A stretch of DNA of 64,000 bases from Ligula intestinalis (Eukaryota > Platyhelminthes > Cestoda > Diphyllobothriidea > Diphyllobothriidae). Under the pieces are notes generated by a model. It was not told the DNA's origin and searched no databases. It worked only from the letters and a program-made list of their open reading frames with translations. Location: the NCBI GenBank assembly GCA_036362985.1, contig JAYGXS010000007.1:16998920-17062919 (forward strand), given 5' to 3'. Below are positions 44,318 through 54,472 of this stretch, piece after piece (the stretch's first letter is position 1; each line of letters opens with the position of its first letter). A program made the translations under genes and the position numbers.

Positions 44318-44914
44318 CTAAACGCGTTGGAAGAGGGTCCTAACACAACGGCGTTTGTGCCAAACAGGGTGGTTGCTTCTGAAGTGGAGGATGCGCATGG
44401 TGTTGGTCGCCTTACGATAAACCGCTGTCCTTATTATCCCATCTTTCAGTTTCTTCCCCTGTACGTCGAGGAAGGGTAACAAGTTGTTGTCCTTTTCTTT
44501 CATAATGAATTGGATGTCAGGAAATATGGAATTCGGCAGTGCCCTGAACTCCTGCACTTTGTTCCTTCTGATGACGATGAATGTGCCGTCGTTGTATCTG
44601 GCCCAGAACTTCAGGGAAGAGGAGCTGAAGACCAGCGGCTCTAGCATCTGCAAAACAGCTTCAGCAATAAGGTCAGAAAAAGGCGAGCCCATCGGTGTCC
44701 CCTTCTTTTGTTCGTAAACTTGGCTATTGAACGTGAAGAATGTTTTTAGACACAGTCCCAGGAGCTCAATGATATCCGCTCGCTTGCGTTTTTGGTTGGC
44801 TCCATCGTATTTCCTTTGGAGAAGACCGTCAATCGTGTTTATGGCCAGACTGGGTGGAATATATGTAAACAACGAGATCACGCCAAACGATACAATCACC
44901 TCGTCTGCCTCCAC
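44318..44914 (-). pseudogene. PLE-III reverse transcriptase palm, catalytically dead
   Basis: A 198-codon frame: VIVSFGVISLFTYIPP (block A; Asp replaced by Gly), YEQKKGTPMGSPFSDLIAEA, FWARYNDGTFIVI (usual YVDD, here YNDG), LLPFLDVQGKKL, TAVYRKATN, HFRSNHPVWHKRR. Two of three catalytic acids are changed. The upstream part (45220-45014) carries FFGLPKVHKPGVPLRP. Confidence 0.8.
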
Positions 44915-45013
44915 TTACAAGTGTTGGATGCGGGTCAAAAAGTCCTTAGCAGACTTCACCGTCTACTCTGAATCCTTGGTAAGGAAGCACAGTCGCTGGT
45001 ACAGCCACTTTGA

Positions 45014-45785
45014 CTAACTAAAAGTTGGAGTGCCACGTAGAGATATGATGGGGCGTAAGGGCACCCCTGGCTTGTGCACCTTTGGTAAGCCAAAGAAACG
45101 TGCCATTGCAGCATCCGTGGCCTTTGCAGCCAGCGCCTTCTTTCTCGTCAGGGCTCCTGTCTTCCTCAACTTCTCGATCGGCTTATTAATGGCAATCTTG
45201 AGTTTATTGAACTGGCACATACGAATCCTCGTCCATAAACAGGTTGTTTACCTTCGCACAGTAGTCGACCTTAGCCATGATGACCGTTGAGCGCCTCTTG
45301 TCGGCGAGCAGTGTAACGATATCCTTCATCTTCCGCATGTTCATAAGTTCACGGACTTCTGACTCGGAAATCGACATCTGACATTTGTACTGGAGGAGTA
45401 AAGATGATACCTGTTGCCGCATGACGTTTTTGCACTCGTCTGCCTCACATTTCTGCAGCACTAATTCGAAGGATGCAATAAAGTCCTCTGTTCGAGCATT
45501 TCTTGTACTGAACTTCGCGTCATAGGGAAAAACCGCTAACTGTGGCTGGTTGGGCCGATGTGCGGACAAGTTGTGAACCAGGTTTCCGTCCAGGGTGGGT
45601 GGTTTTGGTGAACATATTTTGTTAAACCTCTCAATGCGCTTGGCGTCGCGCAGTTTCCGGTGATGCTGAACACTTCTGAGGATGTCTGCTTCCAATTTTG
45701 AGAACTCATGCACCGTAAGGATTGACTGAAAGGGTGACAAGTGCTCTTCCACTTTTTGTGGTATTTGTGAATACGCGCATGACAA
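45014..45785 (-). pseudogene. PLE-III N-terminal region and RT entry block
   Basis: 45785-45204: LEADILRSVQHHRKLRDAKR, AKFSTRNARTEDFIASFELV, MSISESEVRELMNMRKMKDI and IMAKVDYCAKVNNLFMDE. 45220-45014 continues with RKTGALTRKKALAAKATDAA and GLPKVHKPGVP. Together they show the uninterrupted order that the MITE breaks in PLE-I. Confidence 0.65.
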
Positions 45786-45950
45786 TCATGTACCAGTACT
45801 CTGATCACGCGCTTTTTGAAGCCTCCCATCGTCCGTTGGAACACGTAAGTATTAACAGGTGGTCCGTCAATGGACGGGGGGCAGGCCAGTAAGCGCACTG
45901 ACTTGACACCAATTATGACGGCCGCAAAGGGGACAAAGGCCACACGAGCC

Positions 45951-45966
45951 CCCCCCCCCCCCCCCC
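45951..45966. repeat. Poly-C run
   Basis: Sixteen or more consecutive C in the right pseudo-LTR of PLE-III; the left arm has only a short G run at the equivalent place. Length may be unreliable in sequencing. Confidence 0.8.
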
Positions 45967-46092
45967 GCGGTCAATCTAACGAGCAGTCAGCAGCGAACAA
46001 GCGGGTCAAAGTTCGTGCATCGAGCACGGATAATGACAGGCATGCAGCGAGGCTGAAACAGTCCCAGCAAACAGGAACAACCACCGCGTTAC

Positions 46093-46128
46093 TCTGGCGA
46101 TGGAAACAGGAGAGTGTCCAAAACGTCA
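46093..46128 (+). ncRNA. Hammerhead-like motif in right arm of PLE-III, degenerate
   Basis: Plus strand CTGGCGATGGAAACAGGAGA, then GTGTCCAAAACGTCA: inverted partner of 43319-43354 with core changes (CTGGCGA, CAAAA). Confidence 0.4.
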
Positions 46129-46260
46129 CTCCCAATATAACTCGGTTCATGTCCTTGAACCTTCTTCTTCGTCTTCTTTGGTAAATCATGAAAACGATAA
46201 GGTACCTGGACCTCAAATCTTTGCGCATATTAGTAAATATTATTGTACATCAGAGGAGAG

Positions 46261-46402
46261 GGGAGCGTTCACCGGGAGAGGTTTATTAAAAGCCTGATGT
46301 TTCGCGTAGTTGGCTCGTCTTCCCATCTTCAGGAGATGGATAGGCGAGTAAACTACTCGAAATATCAAACTTATAATACAACTCTTACGATGAACGCTCC
46401 TA
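46261..46402. repeat. Small foldback made of two PLE end motifs head to head
   Basis: GGAGCGTTCA at 46263 pairs with TGAACGCTCC ending at 46402. Each half holds a hammerhead-like motif: minus 46283-46330 (CTGAAGATGGG ... CGCGAAACATCAG) and plus 46325-46372 (GGAGATGGATAGG ... CTCGAAATATCA). The two motifs meet at 46325. No coding sequence. Confidence 0.6.
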
Positions 46403-46848
46403 TTTTTTTCTGATTTACCACCTGCGAATCGCTTTTCAGTGCAAGCGTTATACATATGTAAAAAAAACCTTTGAATTAATATAGACATCAAAAATCAATG
46501 CAAGAAAATACATTCGACATAAGTACTCACTTATATGAAGTGTGGTTTTTCATAAGCGGCGGAGGAGAAGGTCATTCAAAGGCTTGCAGCCCAATGTGAT
46601 TAAAATATCTTGCGAGTCTGATACAATGTACTTGGTTTTACAACTCTTATTTATTACCTCGCTATAACCAAAAACACATTTTGTTATTTCGGCTATAAAA
46701 TTCGTGAGGGAACAAATATATTGCACTGCACGTTGGGAAGATTCCCTGTTCGAAGGAAGAATTTTTGTTCGGGAAAACAAGGTAATTTTATTTAGTAAAT
46801 TTTAGACGTTGGACTTAAGAAGCTGTACAGCCGACCTCAGAGGTGTTT
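46403..46848. other. No feature recognised
   Basis: AT-rich, short open frames only. Confidence 0.4.
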
Positions 46849-46978
46849 GTACATTCCATCCAACTCGATAGGTCGGTTGATGTATGAATAGTCGGAGTGC
46901 ATTGCCTCAAGCAATTCTCCGCCTTTTTGGACGGGTGCTATGCATCAACCGACACATTGAGTTGGATGGAACGTACAT
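46849..46978. repeat. Inverted repeat hairpin
   Basis: TTCCATCCAACTCGATAGGT, then CGGTTGATGTAT on the left pairs with GCATCAACCGACACATTGAG, then TTGGATGGAACGT on the right, around a spacer of about 45 bases. Could be a foldback MITE or give a hairpin RNA. Confidence 0.6.
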
Positions 46979-47007
46979 CTTAAAAAAACTAGGATTAGAA
47001 GACAGCC

Positions 47008-47185
47008 ACTCAGTATGGACTAACGTAAAGCGCAACTGCTAATTAGCACTCATACCGAATGGCTATTAATTTTTCCACCCTGGGATGGCGTAAATTACAG
47101 TTGCCAATTAGCAATTATGCTATTACAACTATTAATTTGTCCACCATGGACTGACGCAAATCACAGATACCAATTCGTGCTCACA
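47008..47185. repeat. Tandem repeat, period about 65 bp
   Basis: CTATTAATTTTTCCACC at 47061 and CTATTAATTTGTCCACC at 47127 head two units that share CGCAAATCACAG-like and CCAATT blocks; a third, more diverged unit precedes them. Confidence 0.55.
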
Positions 47186-47789
47186 TCAGATGACAATATA
47201 ATCGTACCAACACTTTTGAATTTTGCATTGTTCGTTGCACATCTCAAGCCTGGCGACTACCTGGACATCCCGGGTCGAAAATTTACTGAAGAAACTTACT
47301 TTGTTTTCCAAAGAACGTCTTTCCTTCAAATCAAATTTATTGGGATGCCTACCTTTCAATTTATACGAAAGATTTCTCCGTTTCTAAAAAAACATCTGTC
47401 AACTTATTTCAGTGCAAACGTTCACTTGAGGATTCAAAATGCCGAGCGGAGTTATATAGTTCAGTATGGTTCAGTATATTTAGGGTAGTAGGCAATGCCT
47501 TTGAAGACCCTATTGAAAACAGTATGCATGAAATATCCAACATAAAATATGTCACTATAAACAGTGAGTAACATATATACATGTACAAATTTTAACGTGT
47601 ACGTGTGAGCAGTCATAATAGTCTCTGGTGTACATAATATATCGAACAATTGAACCCGCGCGGTTTGAATTTTTGAGCAAGACGAAGGAAAAGTTATTTT
47701 ATTTTCTACGTCGAAAGAAATTTTCTTCAGAGAAAAACTACATAAAAAAGCACACTGTGATATACGATCCTCCATCCAATTTCCTTCAA

Positions 47790-49383
47790 TACCCTCGCTG
47801 TTCGAACAGGAATTTTTCTCCAAATCGAGCATCCTGATGCTGCTGAAAGAGATAGCCGTGGAGTTGGCAGAACCCCTGCAGTTACTCTTTCGGGCCTCCC
47901 TAAACACAGGCGAACTCCCATCCGACTGGAGGACAGCGTGGATCTCGCCCATACATAATGGTGTGAGTCTGGCTTCCGCAACCAACTACAGGCCAATAAG
48001 CGTTAATGCAATATGCTGCAAAATCATGGAGCAAATTATTAAAATAGAGTTGATGCAATTTTTAGAGTTTCATTGACTTCTTTCTGATAAACAGCACGGA
48101 TTCCGTAGAGGACGGTCCTGCTTGACAAATCTAGTCTTCTGTCTAGAGCAATGCACCAGAGCACTCGATCAAGGAAACACGGTGCACGCAGTCTTCATAG
48201 ATTTCAAGAAGGCATTTGACACTGTGCCGCATCAACGTCTCTTATACAAGCTTAGACGCATAGGGGTAACATGCAACCTTTTGCGATGGACCGAAAACTT
48301 TCTGACTGGCCGAACTCAAACCGTATGCATTGGTGATCGGCGGAGGTGGCAGTTGATAGTGGGGTCCTCCAGGGTTTTGTTCTGGGTCCTATCCTTTTTC
48401 TTATATAGATCGACGACTGCATAAGTGGATTAGACTGCGAAACCGCAATGTTTGCCGACGATTTAGAGCTCTAGAAGGTCATTTATAGGGAAGAAGACGA
48501 AGCAAAGCTGCAGACAGATTTGCACCGACTCGAGCAATGCTCAAACGAGTGGCTCCTGACATTTAATGTCGCCAAATGCAACATAATGTATTTCAACAGT
48601 ACTAACACTTCGTATCGGAGGGTTTACAACCTTAATAACACACCGCTGCCAGAAGGATCTGGGGGTGTGGTTCACTTCCTCACTTAAGCCATCACTCCAC
48701 AGCCTGAAGGGGGCCAAATCCGCAATGTCGAGCTTGTATCTAATCAAGCGCGCCTTTGTTAAGCTTGATAAAGTTGTCTTTGGCAAGGTCTTCGGCGCGT
48801 TTGTGCGACCCCAACTGGAATTTGCCATTCAAGCCTGGAAACCTTGGACAGTCAAAGACAAAAGCCCTTGGATCAGCATAGAAAAAGACATAATCTCTAA
48901 TGAAGAGAGCTAATTATATTGCAGTCTAACTTTTTTGTTAAAAAACATAATGCTTGCTACTTATCAGTAATATGTTTTTAGAATAACTGATTGCAGTTTT
49001 CATCCTCTGGTTCGCGTGGGCCTACGATGGGCGCATCTCAGACACCGTGACCACCGCAGTCATCTCCCCGTGTGACCATTAGGATATTAAACAACCGCGA
49101 TGGCCTCCTCCTGACATAATCCGAACACTTTCAGCAGCAGGGCATCCGATTAACATGTTCCCTTCGCCCCCCACACAGGCGACAGTTTTTCTCCTAAAAA
49201 TCCCACAAATGGCATTCAAAACTAAACTTATGAATGATGCCTAAGGAGTTTTTTACTGTCTGCTCCCCTACCGCAGTTCCATTACTGGCAACGCCACTTG
49301 TTCTGCGTGATAGATATGTACAAAAAGGGAGTTCAAAGGTATTTACCTATATATTTCCCTGATAAAACTGAACTGAACTGAAC
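47790..49383 (+). pseudogene. CR1-like non-LTR retrotransposon, 5'-truncated, with 3' end
   Basis: The plus strand carries an RT: LLKEIAVELAEPLQLLFRAS, LNTGELPSDWRTAWISPIHN, NYRPISVNAICCKIMEQIIK, HGFRRGRSCLTNLVF, VFIDFKKAFDTVPHQRLL (catalytic Asp present), AMFADDLEL near 48450 (FADD present), WLLTFNVAKCNIM, and GAFVRPQLEFAIQAWKPWT near 48820. Stops at 48076 and 48424 plus frameshifts kill it. Downstream, 48920-49383 is a 3' untranslated region ending in a short ACTGA-type repeat (ACTGAACTGAACTGAAC at 49367-49383), a CR1-style microsatellite tail. Endonuclease is missing. Confidence 0.75.
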
Positions 49384-49484
49384 ATAAAATGTGTAACTGT
49401 AAAATAGTGAGAAGCAGATACAAATATAAAGTTTTATCTTTAGGTATTTCCGGGGCGTAAATTATTCCTGCTTCCTTGTACATA

Positions 49485-51045
49485 TTAACGGTAAGTGGTA
49501 AGTAGATGTTCATCCAGTTTCCGTCTTAACGCATCTGTGGAGTTCGCCATTACGACCTCCTCGTGCAGTTCGTTCCAGGCACCGATGACTCGTTGTGAGA
49601 ACGACTGCTTGCGGAAGTCTAGATGGGCTAGGGTTCCCCGCAGTGTAAGTGAATGCCCACGGAGGTTGGTTGAAGTGGCGAAGGCGAAGAAGTCATCAAA
49701 CTGCAGGGCACACTCCCGATTCCTCACGAGGCGGTACGTCTGTATGAGGTCACCGCGGATTTGTCTATACTCAAGGGAAAACGTTAAGTGCTTCTAGTCT
49801 ACATTCGTAAGATGAAGACTTTATGCCCTTCACACTTTTCGTTGCCCTTCGCTGAATTCTTTCCAGCATCTGGTTATCTTTGTGCATCCATGGTCGCCAC
49901 GCCTGAACGCCATACTCCAGATGTGAACGAATAAATGTTCCATAGATTTTGCCGAATAGTTTTTTGTCTATGTCGACAAAAGTTCGCTTAATGGCAAACA
50001 GAACACTGTTCGCCCTCTTGGCAGCCCTAGCACACTGTTAAGACGGCTTCAGGGATGGCACAATGTTCATTGACGTTCGACAGGCACTTTTCATCAAGTA
50101 CGTAGTTGTGTGAGTCATCCGTCGCGCTCACTTTCTTCGTCTTGAGTCGCAATGTGACACACTTCTCAAAGTTAAACCATATTAACCATTTTTTGGACCA
50201 TTCACCTAGGCGGTCAAGTCCTTCTTGCAGAGTTTGTTCATCATAAGCGTATCTGATGGGTTGCCATATCTTAATATCATCTGCAAACAAGACTCCATTA
50301 CTGACCAGTCCATGCCTACAGTCGTTGACGCAGATTAGGAACAATAGTGGCCCAAGAACGGAGCCCTGAGGCACTCCACTCGCAACTGGCACTGAAGAGG
50401 ATTTTGCGTTTCCGACGCACATGGACTGCGATCGGCCAATGCGAAAATCTCCTACCAAATTTAGTAACTTGCCCTTTATTCTGGATTCGCCAACCTTGTA
50501 GGGTAGCCGTTGGTGAGGGACACTATCGAAGGCTTTTTTAAAGTCTAGGTAAACAACATCTACGGGGGTATTTTAGGCTGATGACTTCGACCAATGCTCC
50601 ATAGAATAATACATATTGGTCAGGCAGGAGTGGTCTCCTCTAAACCCGTGTTGCGCACCATCAAAGAAGTCTTTTTCTTTGAGGAACTTCATAGTGGCCT
50701 TTTTTATGATCCTTTTCATAACTTTACAACAGATGCAAGTTAGACTCACTGGTCGATAGATGTTCGCGCTGGTTCTGGATCCACCCTTGTGAAGAGGGTA
50801 TATGTTCGCAACTTTCCAATCGGATGGGAGGAGGGCTCGATCAAAGTACAACTGAAAAATGTGCGTAAGTGGTCTGGAAAGTTCCGAAGCCAGCTCTTGC
50901 AGTACCTTTGCTGGTATTTTGTCTCGACCCGGAGACTTAGCTTCATTAAGCGCAAGAAGTTCATTCCTTACATCTCCTGTGAAACGGAGGTCCTCCATGA
51001 TTCTGCCATTACTATCTACATGGAAGTCAACAGTAGGACAATAGT
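49485..51045 (-). pseudogene. CR1-like non-LTR retrotransposon, RT and C-terminus
   Basis: On the minus strand: LNEAKSPGRDKIPAKVLQEL and SDWKVANIYPLHKGGSRTSA (50998-50746), VSLTCICCKVMKRIIKK, AQHGFRGDHSCLTN, VYLDFKKAFDSVPHQRL near 50530 (after an in-frame stop at about 50573), GVPQGSVLGPLLFLICVNDC and GVLFADDIKIWQPI (50375-50255), then HLEYGVQAWRPWMHKDNQML near 49900, and SQRVIGAWNELHEEVV near 49580 ending at TAA or TAG near 49485. Catalytic Asp residues (DFKKAFD, FADD) are kept. One stop and two frameshifts separate the pieces, making this the best preserved CR1 here. Confidence 0.8.
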
Positions 51046-51837
51046 AAAGGTCATGCTCTGCATATAATCTGAAATGGTTCGTACCGACACAAGAAGTACA
51101 CTTGGTGGATATGCCTCGATACTTAAAATACTAACTTTTGGTTTATATACTCTGAGCAAGTCAACTATTTTCTTTGAGTTTTAGCCGGAAATGTATTTTT
51201 GCGGAATAATGCGTCGAAGTAAACTATGTGAACTGTATCTTTCACGGTGTTCACCTCAGTGGCGCCCCGAAGTCGACGAGAGTTGAAAGCTTAGTTTCGC
51301 GATAGACGGATAGCTTACACTCTGGGCTCAGGTAGGATTACTATGGTATCGCATTTGCATTGTTGGTAGGGTCCTGAGGCAGGTGTGAGTCGCGGATATG
51401 GGAGCAAACTTCAAATCAGATCAAGGATTTAGGCGCATAAGTGCTGACACAACATTTCGTGCAGCGCTGGAAATTTTTCATTCCTAAGTAAAAGCCTTGA
51501 TGTAAAAGTTTGCTAATGACTACCAGAGATATTTAATGGCAAAATATTTTTCAGTGGCAACTACCGGCCGATTGCCGCAGTACCATAAAGTTTCAAGGCA
51601 CGGAAGGATTAATATTTTCTTGGGAGAATATTTAACAGGTAAAATGATTTCGGGGCGATCAATGCGTGATCTTTGTCACGTCATGCAATGGTACGAGATC
51701 ATCAAAACGCGCGTGTCTAGGCCTCTGGCGTACAAAAGCATAAAAATAATTTGTTGATCTGCCGCAAACGACGAGGACAATGTCAACTATAAATTCGAAG
51801 GTCACGAAAATTCTCATCACAGAAGTCGGAAGAGGAA
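51046..51837. other. No gene recognised
   Basis: AT-rich, short frames without domains. Confidence 0.4.
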
Positions 51838-51881
51838 TTGGCAAGCAAACGTATACTTTCGATAAATTCTCATCAGGCCAT
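51838..51881 (-). ncRNA. Hammerhead ribozyme motif downstream of PLE-IV
   Basis: Minus strand: helix I GGC/GCC with a further T-A pair; CTGATGA; GAATTTATC; GAA; helix III AGTA-loop-TGCT (A-U, G-C, U-G, A-U); cleavage base T; GCC. Compared with 31366 the second helix III pair changes A-U to G-C on both strands. It lies about 170 bases past the end of the PLE-IV tail, in the same orientation, where a 3' terminal repeat is expected. Confidence 0.6.
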
Positions 51882-52046
51882 TACATTTATATAAGAAGGG
51901 GGTGGGGGGTTAAGTGTAAAAGATGAAAATTATGCTCAAAGTTAAAAGCAAATTAGTCCAGGGGATTGTGGTATTAAAAGACGGCTAATTATGCGGTAAT
52001 TAAGGAGAGGGTGAGGGAGAAAGGAGGTTCAGAAAAATGCCGGTAT

Positions 52047-52440
52047 CTAGGTGGCCGTTGGCCACGCTAAGCTTGGGGCCTGCAGCAGGTTCGTTTGCGC
52101 GCACAGAATCGGCTTCCTCAACCGGATAGCAGTTGCTTCTGCTGTTGCTAGCAGTCGCTGACCCAATGACTTAGGATAGTTTGGTAGGACCCTGTAGATC
52201 ACCCTGAAGGCATCGTTGGGGTCCACCTGATGGCCGGAATCCACCATGTGCGCTAGAATAGAGCTGTTGACGGTCCTGGTGGTAGTGACCTAACTTTTCC
52301 TGAGCCATTGTGGGAGGTGTTCTTTCATTCGTTTGGATAGACGTCGACTCGTACAACCAATATAACCTGCTTTACAGGAGAAATTAAAGGAGTATATGCA
52401 CATAGAGGTTGTCTGAGTTGTTAACCTGTCCTAGCCTTCT
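52047..52440 (-). pseudogene. PLE-IV GIY-YIG endonuclease and tail
   Basis: Minus strand: MCIYSFNFSCKAGYIGCTSR, RLSKRMKEHLPQWL, then a stop near 52290. After it MVDSGHQVDPNDAFRVIYRV and LGQRLLATAEATAIRLRKP complete the tail. The GIY-YIG Arg, His and Glu positions are kept. A single in-frame stop separates the domain from its tail. Confidence 0.7.
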
Positions 52441-52478
52441 CCTTGTAAGACCGGGTGGGTTGAGAATCAAACCCGAAC

Positions 52479-53152
52479 TCAAGCTGCTGGAAAGGTGCGT
52501 AATACAGCTACGTCAAGGCGTCTTTTCAGGAGTTCGTCTGCTGCGTCTCCTCGAAAGGGCACTTTGAGAAATAAGGTCTTCTTTTCCACAGTATGTGTTG
52601 TTGGCTTTATTTCTTTGGCAGCCATATTCTTGGTAATGAATCTCTCGGAATATCCGTTCTCACGGAGTAAGTCCCGGATTTTCTCGAGTTCCTCTTCCAT
52701 AGTGTCTTCTGAGCAATTTTTAGCTCTTTGCGTTAAGCAGCGAACTAGATTTCGCTTCTGTTGGAATGTTACGAAACTGTTAAAGTTCGTATATTATCCA
52801 GACCAGGTTTCTTTTTGTACACGCTCCTTCGGATGCTACCGTCAGGTCTACGGGTTAGGCGGACGTCCAGGAAAGAGAGCGAACTTGCTGTTTCCATCTC
52901 TAACGTGAACTGTATGGATGGATGGGCTTGATTGACTGCGTTTAACAGTGAGTCTCTATCGGTTTCGGCTGTGGCGATCACGAATATATCATCCACGTAG
53001 CGACCGTAGTGCTTTAACTTGTGGATCTGATCGCTCAGTTGAAAATTTTCCAGCTTGCGTATGAATATGTCAGCTAGAAGAGGTCCCAGAGGCGAGCCCA
53101 TGGCAACGCAATCTATTTGTCTGTATATTTGGCTGTCAAAGAGGAACTGCAC
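52479..53152 (-). pseudogene. PLE-IV reverse transcriptase palm and linker
   Basis: 53152-52769: FLFDSQIYRQIDCVAMGSPL, GPLLADIFIRKLE, HYGRYVDDIFVIATAE (YVDD intact), IQFTLEMETASSLSFLDVRL, RRSVYKKKPG. 52700-52479: EEELEKIRDLLRENGYSERF, then ITKNM, the linker. These catalytic residues are intact, unlike in PLE-II and PLE-III. Confidence 0.8.
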
Positions 53153-53220
53153 ATTGAGCGTGCACTTCAGTAGTAGTTCTTTCAGTAAATTTGTCGGTAT
53201 TCCTATTTCTAGTTGATTGC

Positions 53221-53490
53221 TTAATAGAATTTGCAGATGTATTCGATTATCTCGGTAACCGGAACTTTTGTAAACAGCAAGGAGACGTCTAGGGAGAGCA
53301 TCCTCATGCCGTTTAAATTCACATCTTTGATGTCTTCGATAAATTCGTATTTGGAAGTTTTTGGCTGGCTGATGCTTAAACTGATAAGTGCACTTTTATG
53401 TTGTGCGCCTCCTAACTGGCAGAAAAACCGCATTTCAAGGTGTCCTATCACTTCTGATCAGTCCCTCATACCGAGGATCTTTGTGTAGTC
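53221..53490 (-). pseudogene. PLE-IV reverse transcriptase, upstream palm
   Basis: KTSKYEFIEDIKDVNLNGMR, then MLSLDVSLLFTKVPVTEII: block A with its Asp intact. A frameshift near 53190 separates it from the next piece. Confidence 0.65.
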
Positions 53491-54472
53491 CTTTGCAAAT
53501 CACATTCATATAAACCGGCCAATCAACTGCAAAGCTGACTCAGACGCCTGCCCTCTTGACTCGCGGACAATCCCTCATGTGGCACTGAACGTGCATCTCA
53601 TGTCCGACATCCTGCATTCTTGAAAAATGAGAAAATTTGCGTTCCATATGTTTGCATGGGTAAAGAAGAAGGCTTGTTGAGCACCTGAATAATTGGTTGA
53701 TTGGAGTTTATCGTCAGCATCAAGTCGACAGCCTAGCTGGTCTTTCACCTAATTTGGGATGGACGCAGTGACTGACCGGGCTAAGGAACCCCTCTGGTCC
53801 CCTTGACACACATGCACATACACCAGGATTTACACAACCAGGGGATTAGAAGGATTCGTCGCCGTCTGCCTATCAGTCAACTCATCAGCCACTACATAAA
53901 CTGGCTGATTGTGTCTGTTAAATGCGTCAGTGGGCTGCCTTCTCAGCCACGGTAAACTGTGATAGTCTCAGAGCCGCATTACAAACATAGCAAAAGAGCT
54001 GTATGCGGAAGGAGTTGAGGCGAGTGAATGATTAGTAAGCCTTAGACGCAGAACAGCTCCTCCCTGTGGGTTACGTAGCAATCGGATGCATGTGGAATAT
54101 GATAAGCATGTCGTTTTCCACAATCACATGACACAGACTGCATGCGTCGTAACGCAACACGTACAATCTCGTGTAGCTGAGGATTAAAAGTGCTCACTTA
54201 GAGACATTTTTCGATGTTAAACTAAGATAGGGGTATCCCAACTGTTACAAACTTGTCAATAAGAGCAAAGTCCTTTGCACAGGTGAAAGCACGTGCTTAT
54301 TCAACGTCTTATTTAAAGTTGTGGCCAGATAATTTAAACGAGTACAACAAAGAGCTTTTTAACTTCACTGCAATATTTCTCCTCCTTCTAGGAGAACAGA
54401 GTTCAAAAATGTTAATAATAGGAAAAGGTGAGAGTGTTAAGCATAGGATACAAGTTGGTAACGGCCGGAGAG
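53491..54472. other. No gene recognised
   Basis: Contains a stretch at 53690-54160 with short inverted words but no clear family. No terminal repeat of the adjoining gypsy element could be identified, although one would be expected near 54200-54480. Confidence 0.4.

Larger units (their letters stand above)
43245..46200 (-). mobile_element. Penelope-like element PLE-III bounded by inverted pseudo-LTRs
   Basis: 43245-43580 and 45855-46200 are inverted copies of one another over about 335 bases (shared: GGTTCAAGGACATG at the outer end, hammerhead-like motif, GCTGGGACTG..TCAGCCTCGCTGCATGCCTGT, GACCTTTGTCCCCTTTG, GCGCTTACTGGCCT). Between them the minus strand holds N-terminal region, RT and GIY-YIG in order. 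This is a near-complete PLE of 2.95 kb with inverted ends. A 16-base C run (about 45951-45966) lies in the right arm. Confidence 0.8.
51882..53490 (-). mobile_element. Penelope-like element PLE-IV, 5'-truncated
   Basis: The minus strand has RT (53451-52769), linker (52700-52479), GIY-YIG and tail (about 52440-52047), then a non-coding 3' part with the hammerhead motif at 51838-51881. The N-terminal region is absent above 53490. Confidence 0.75.
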
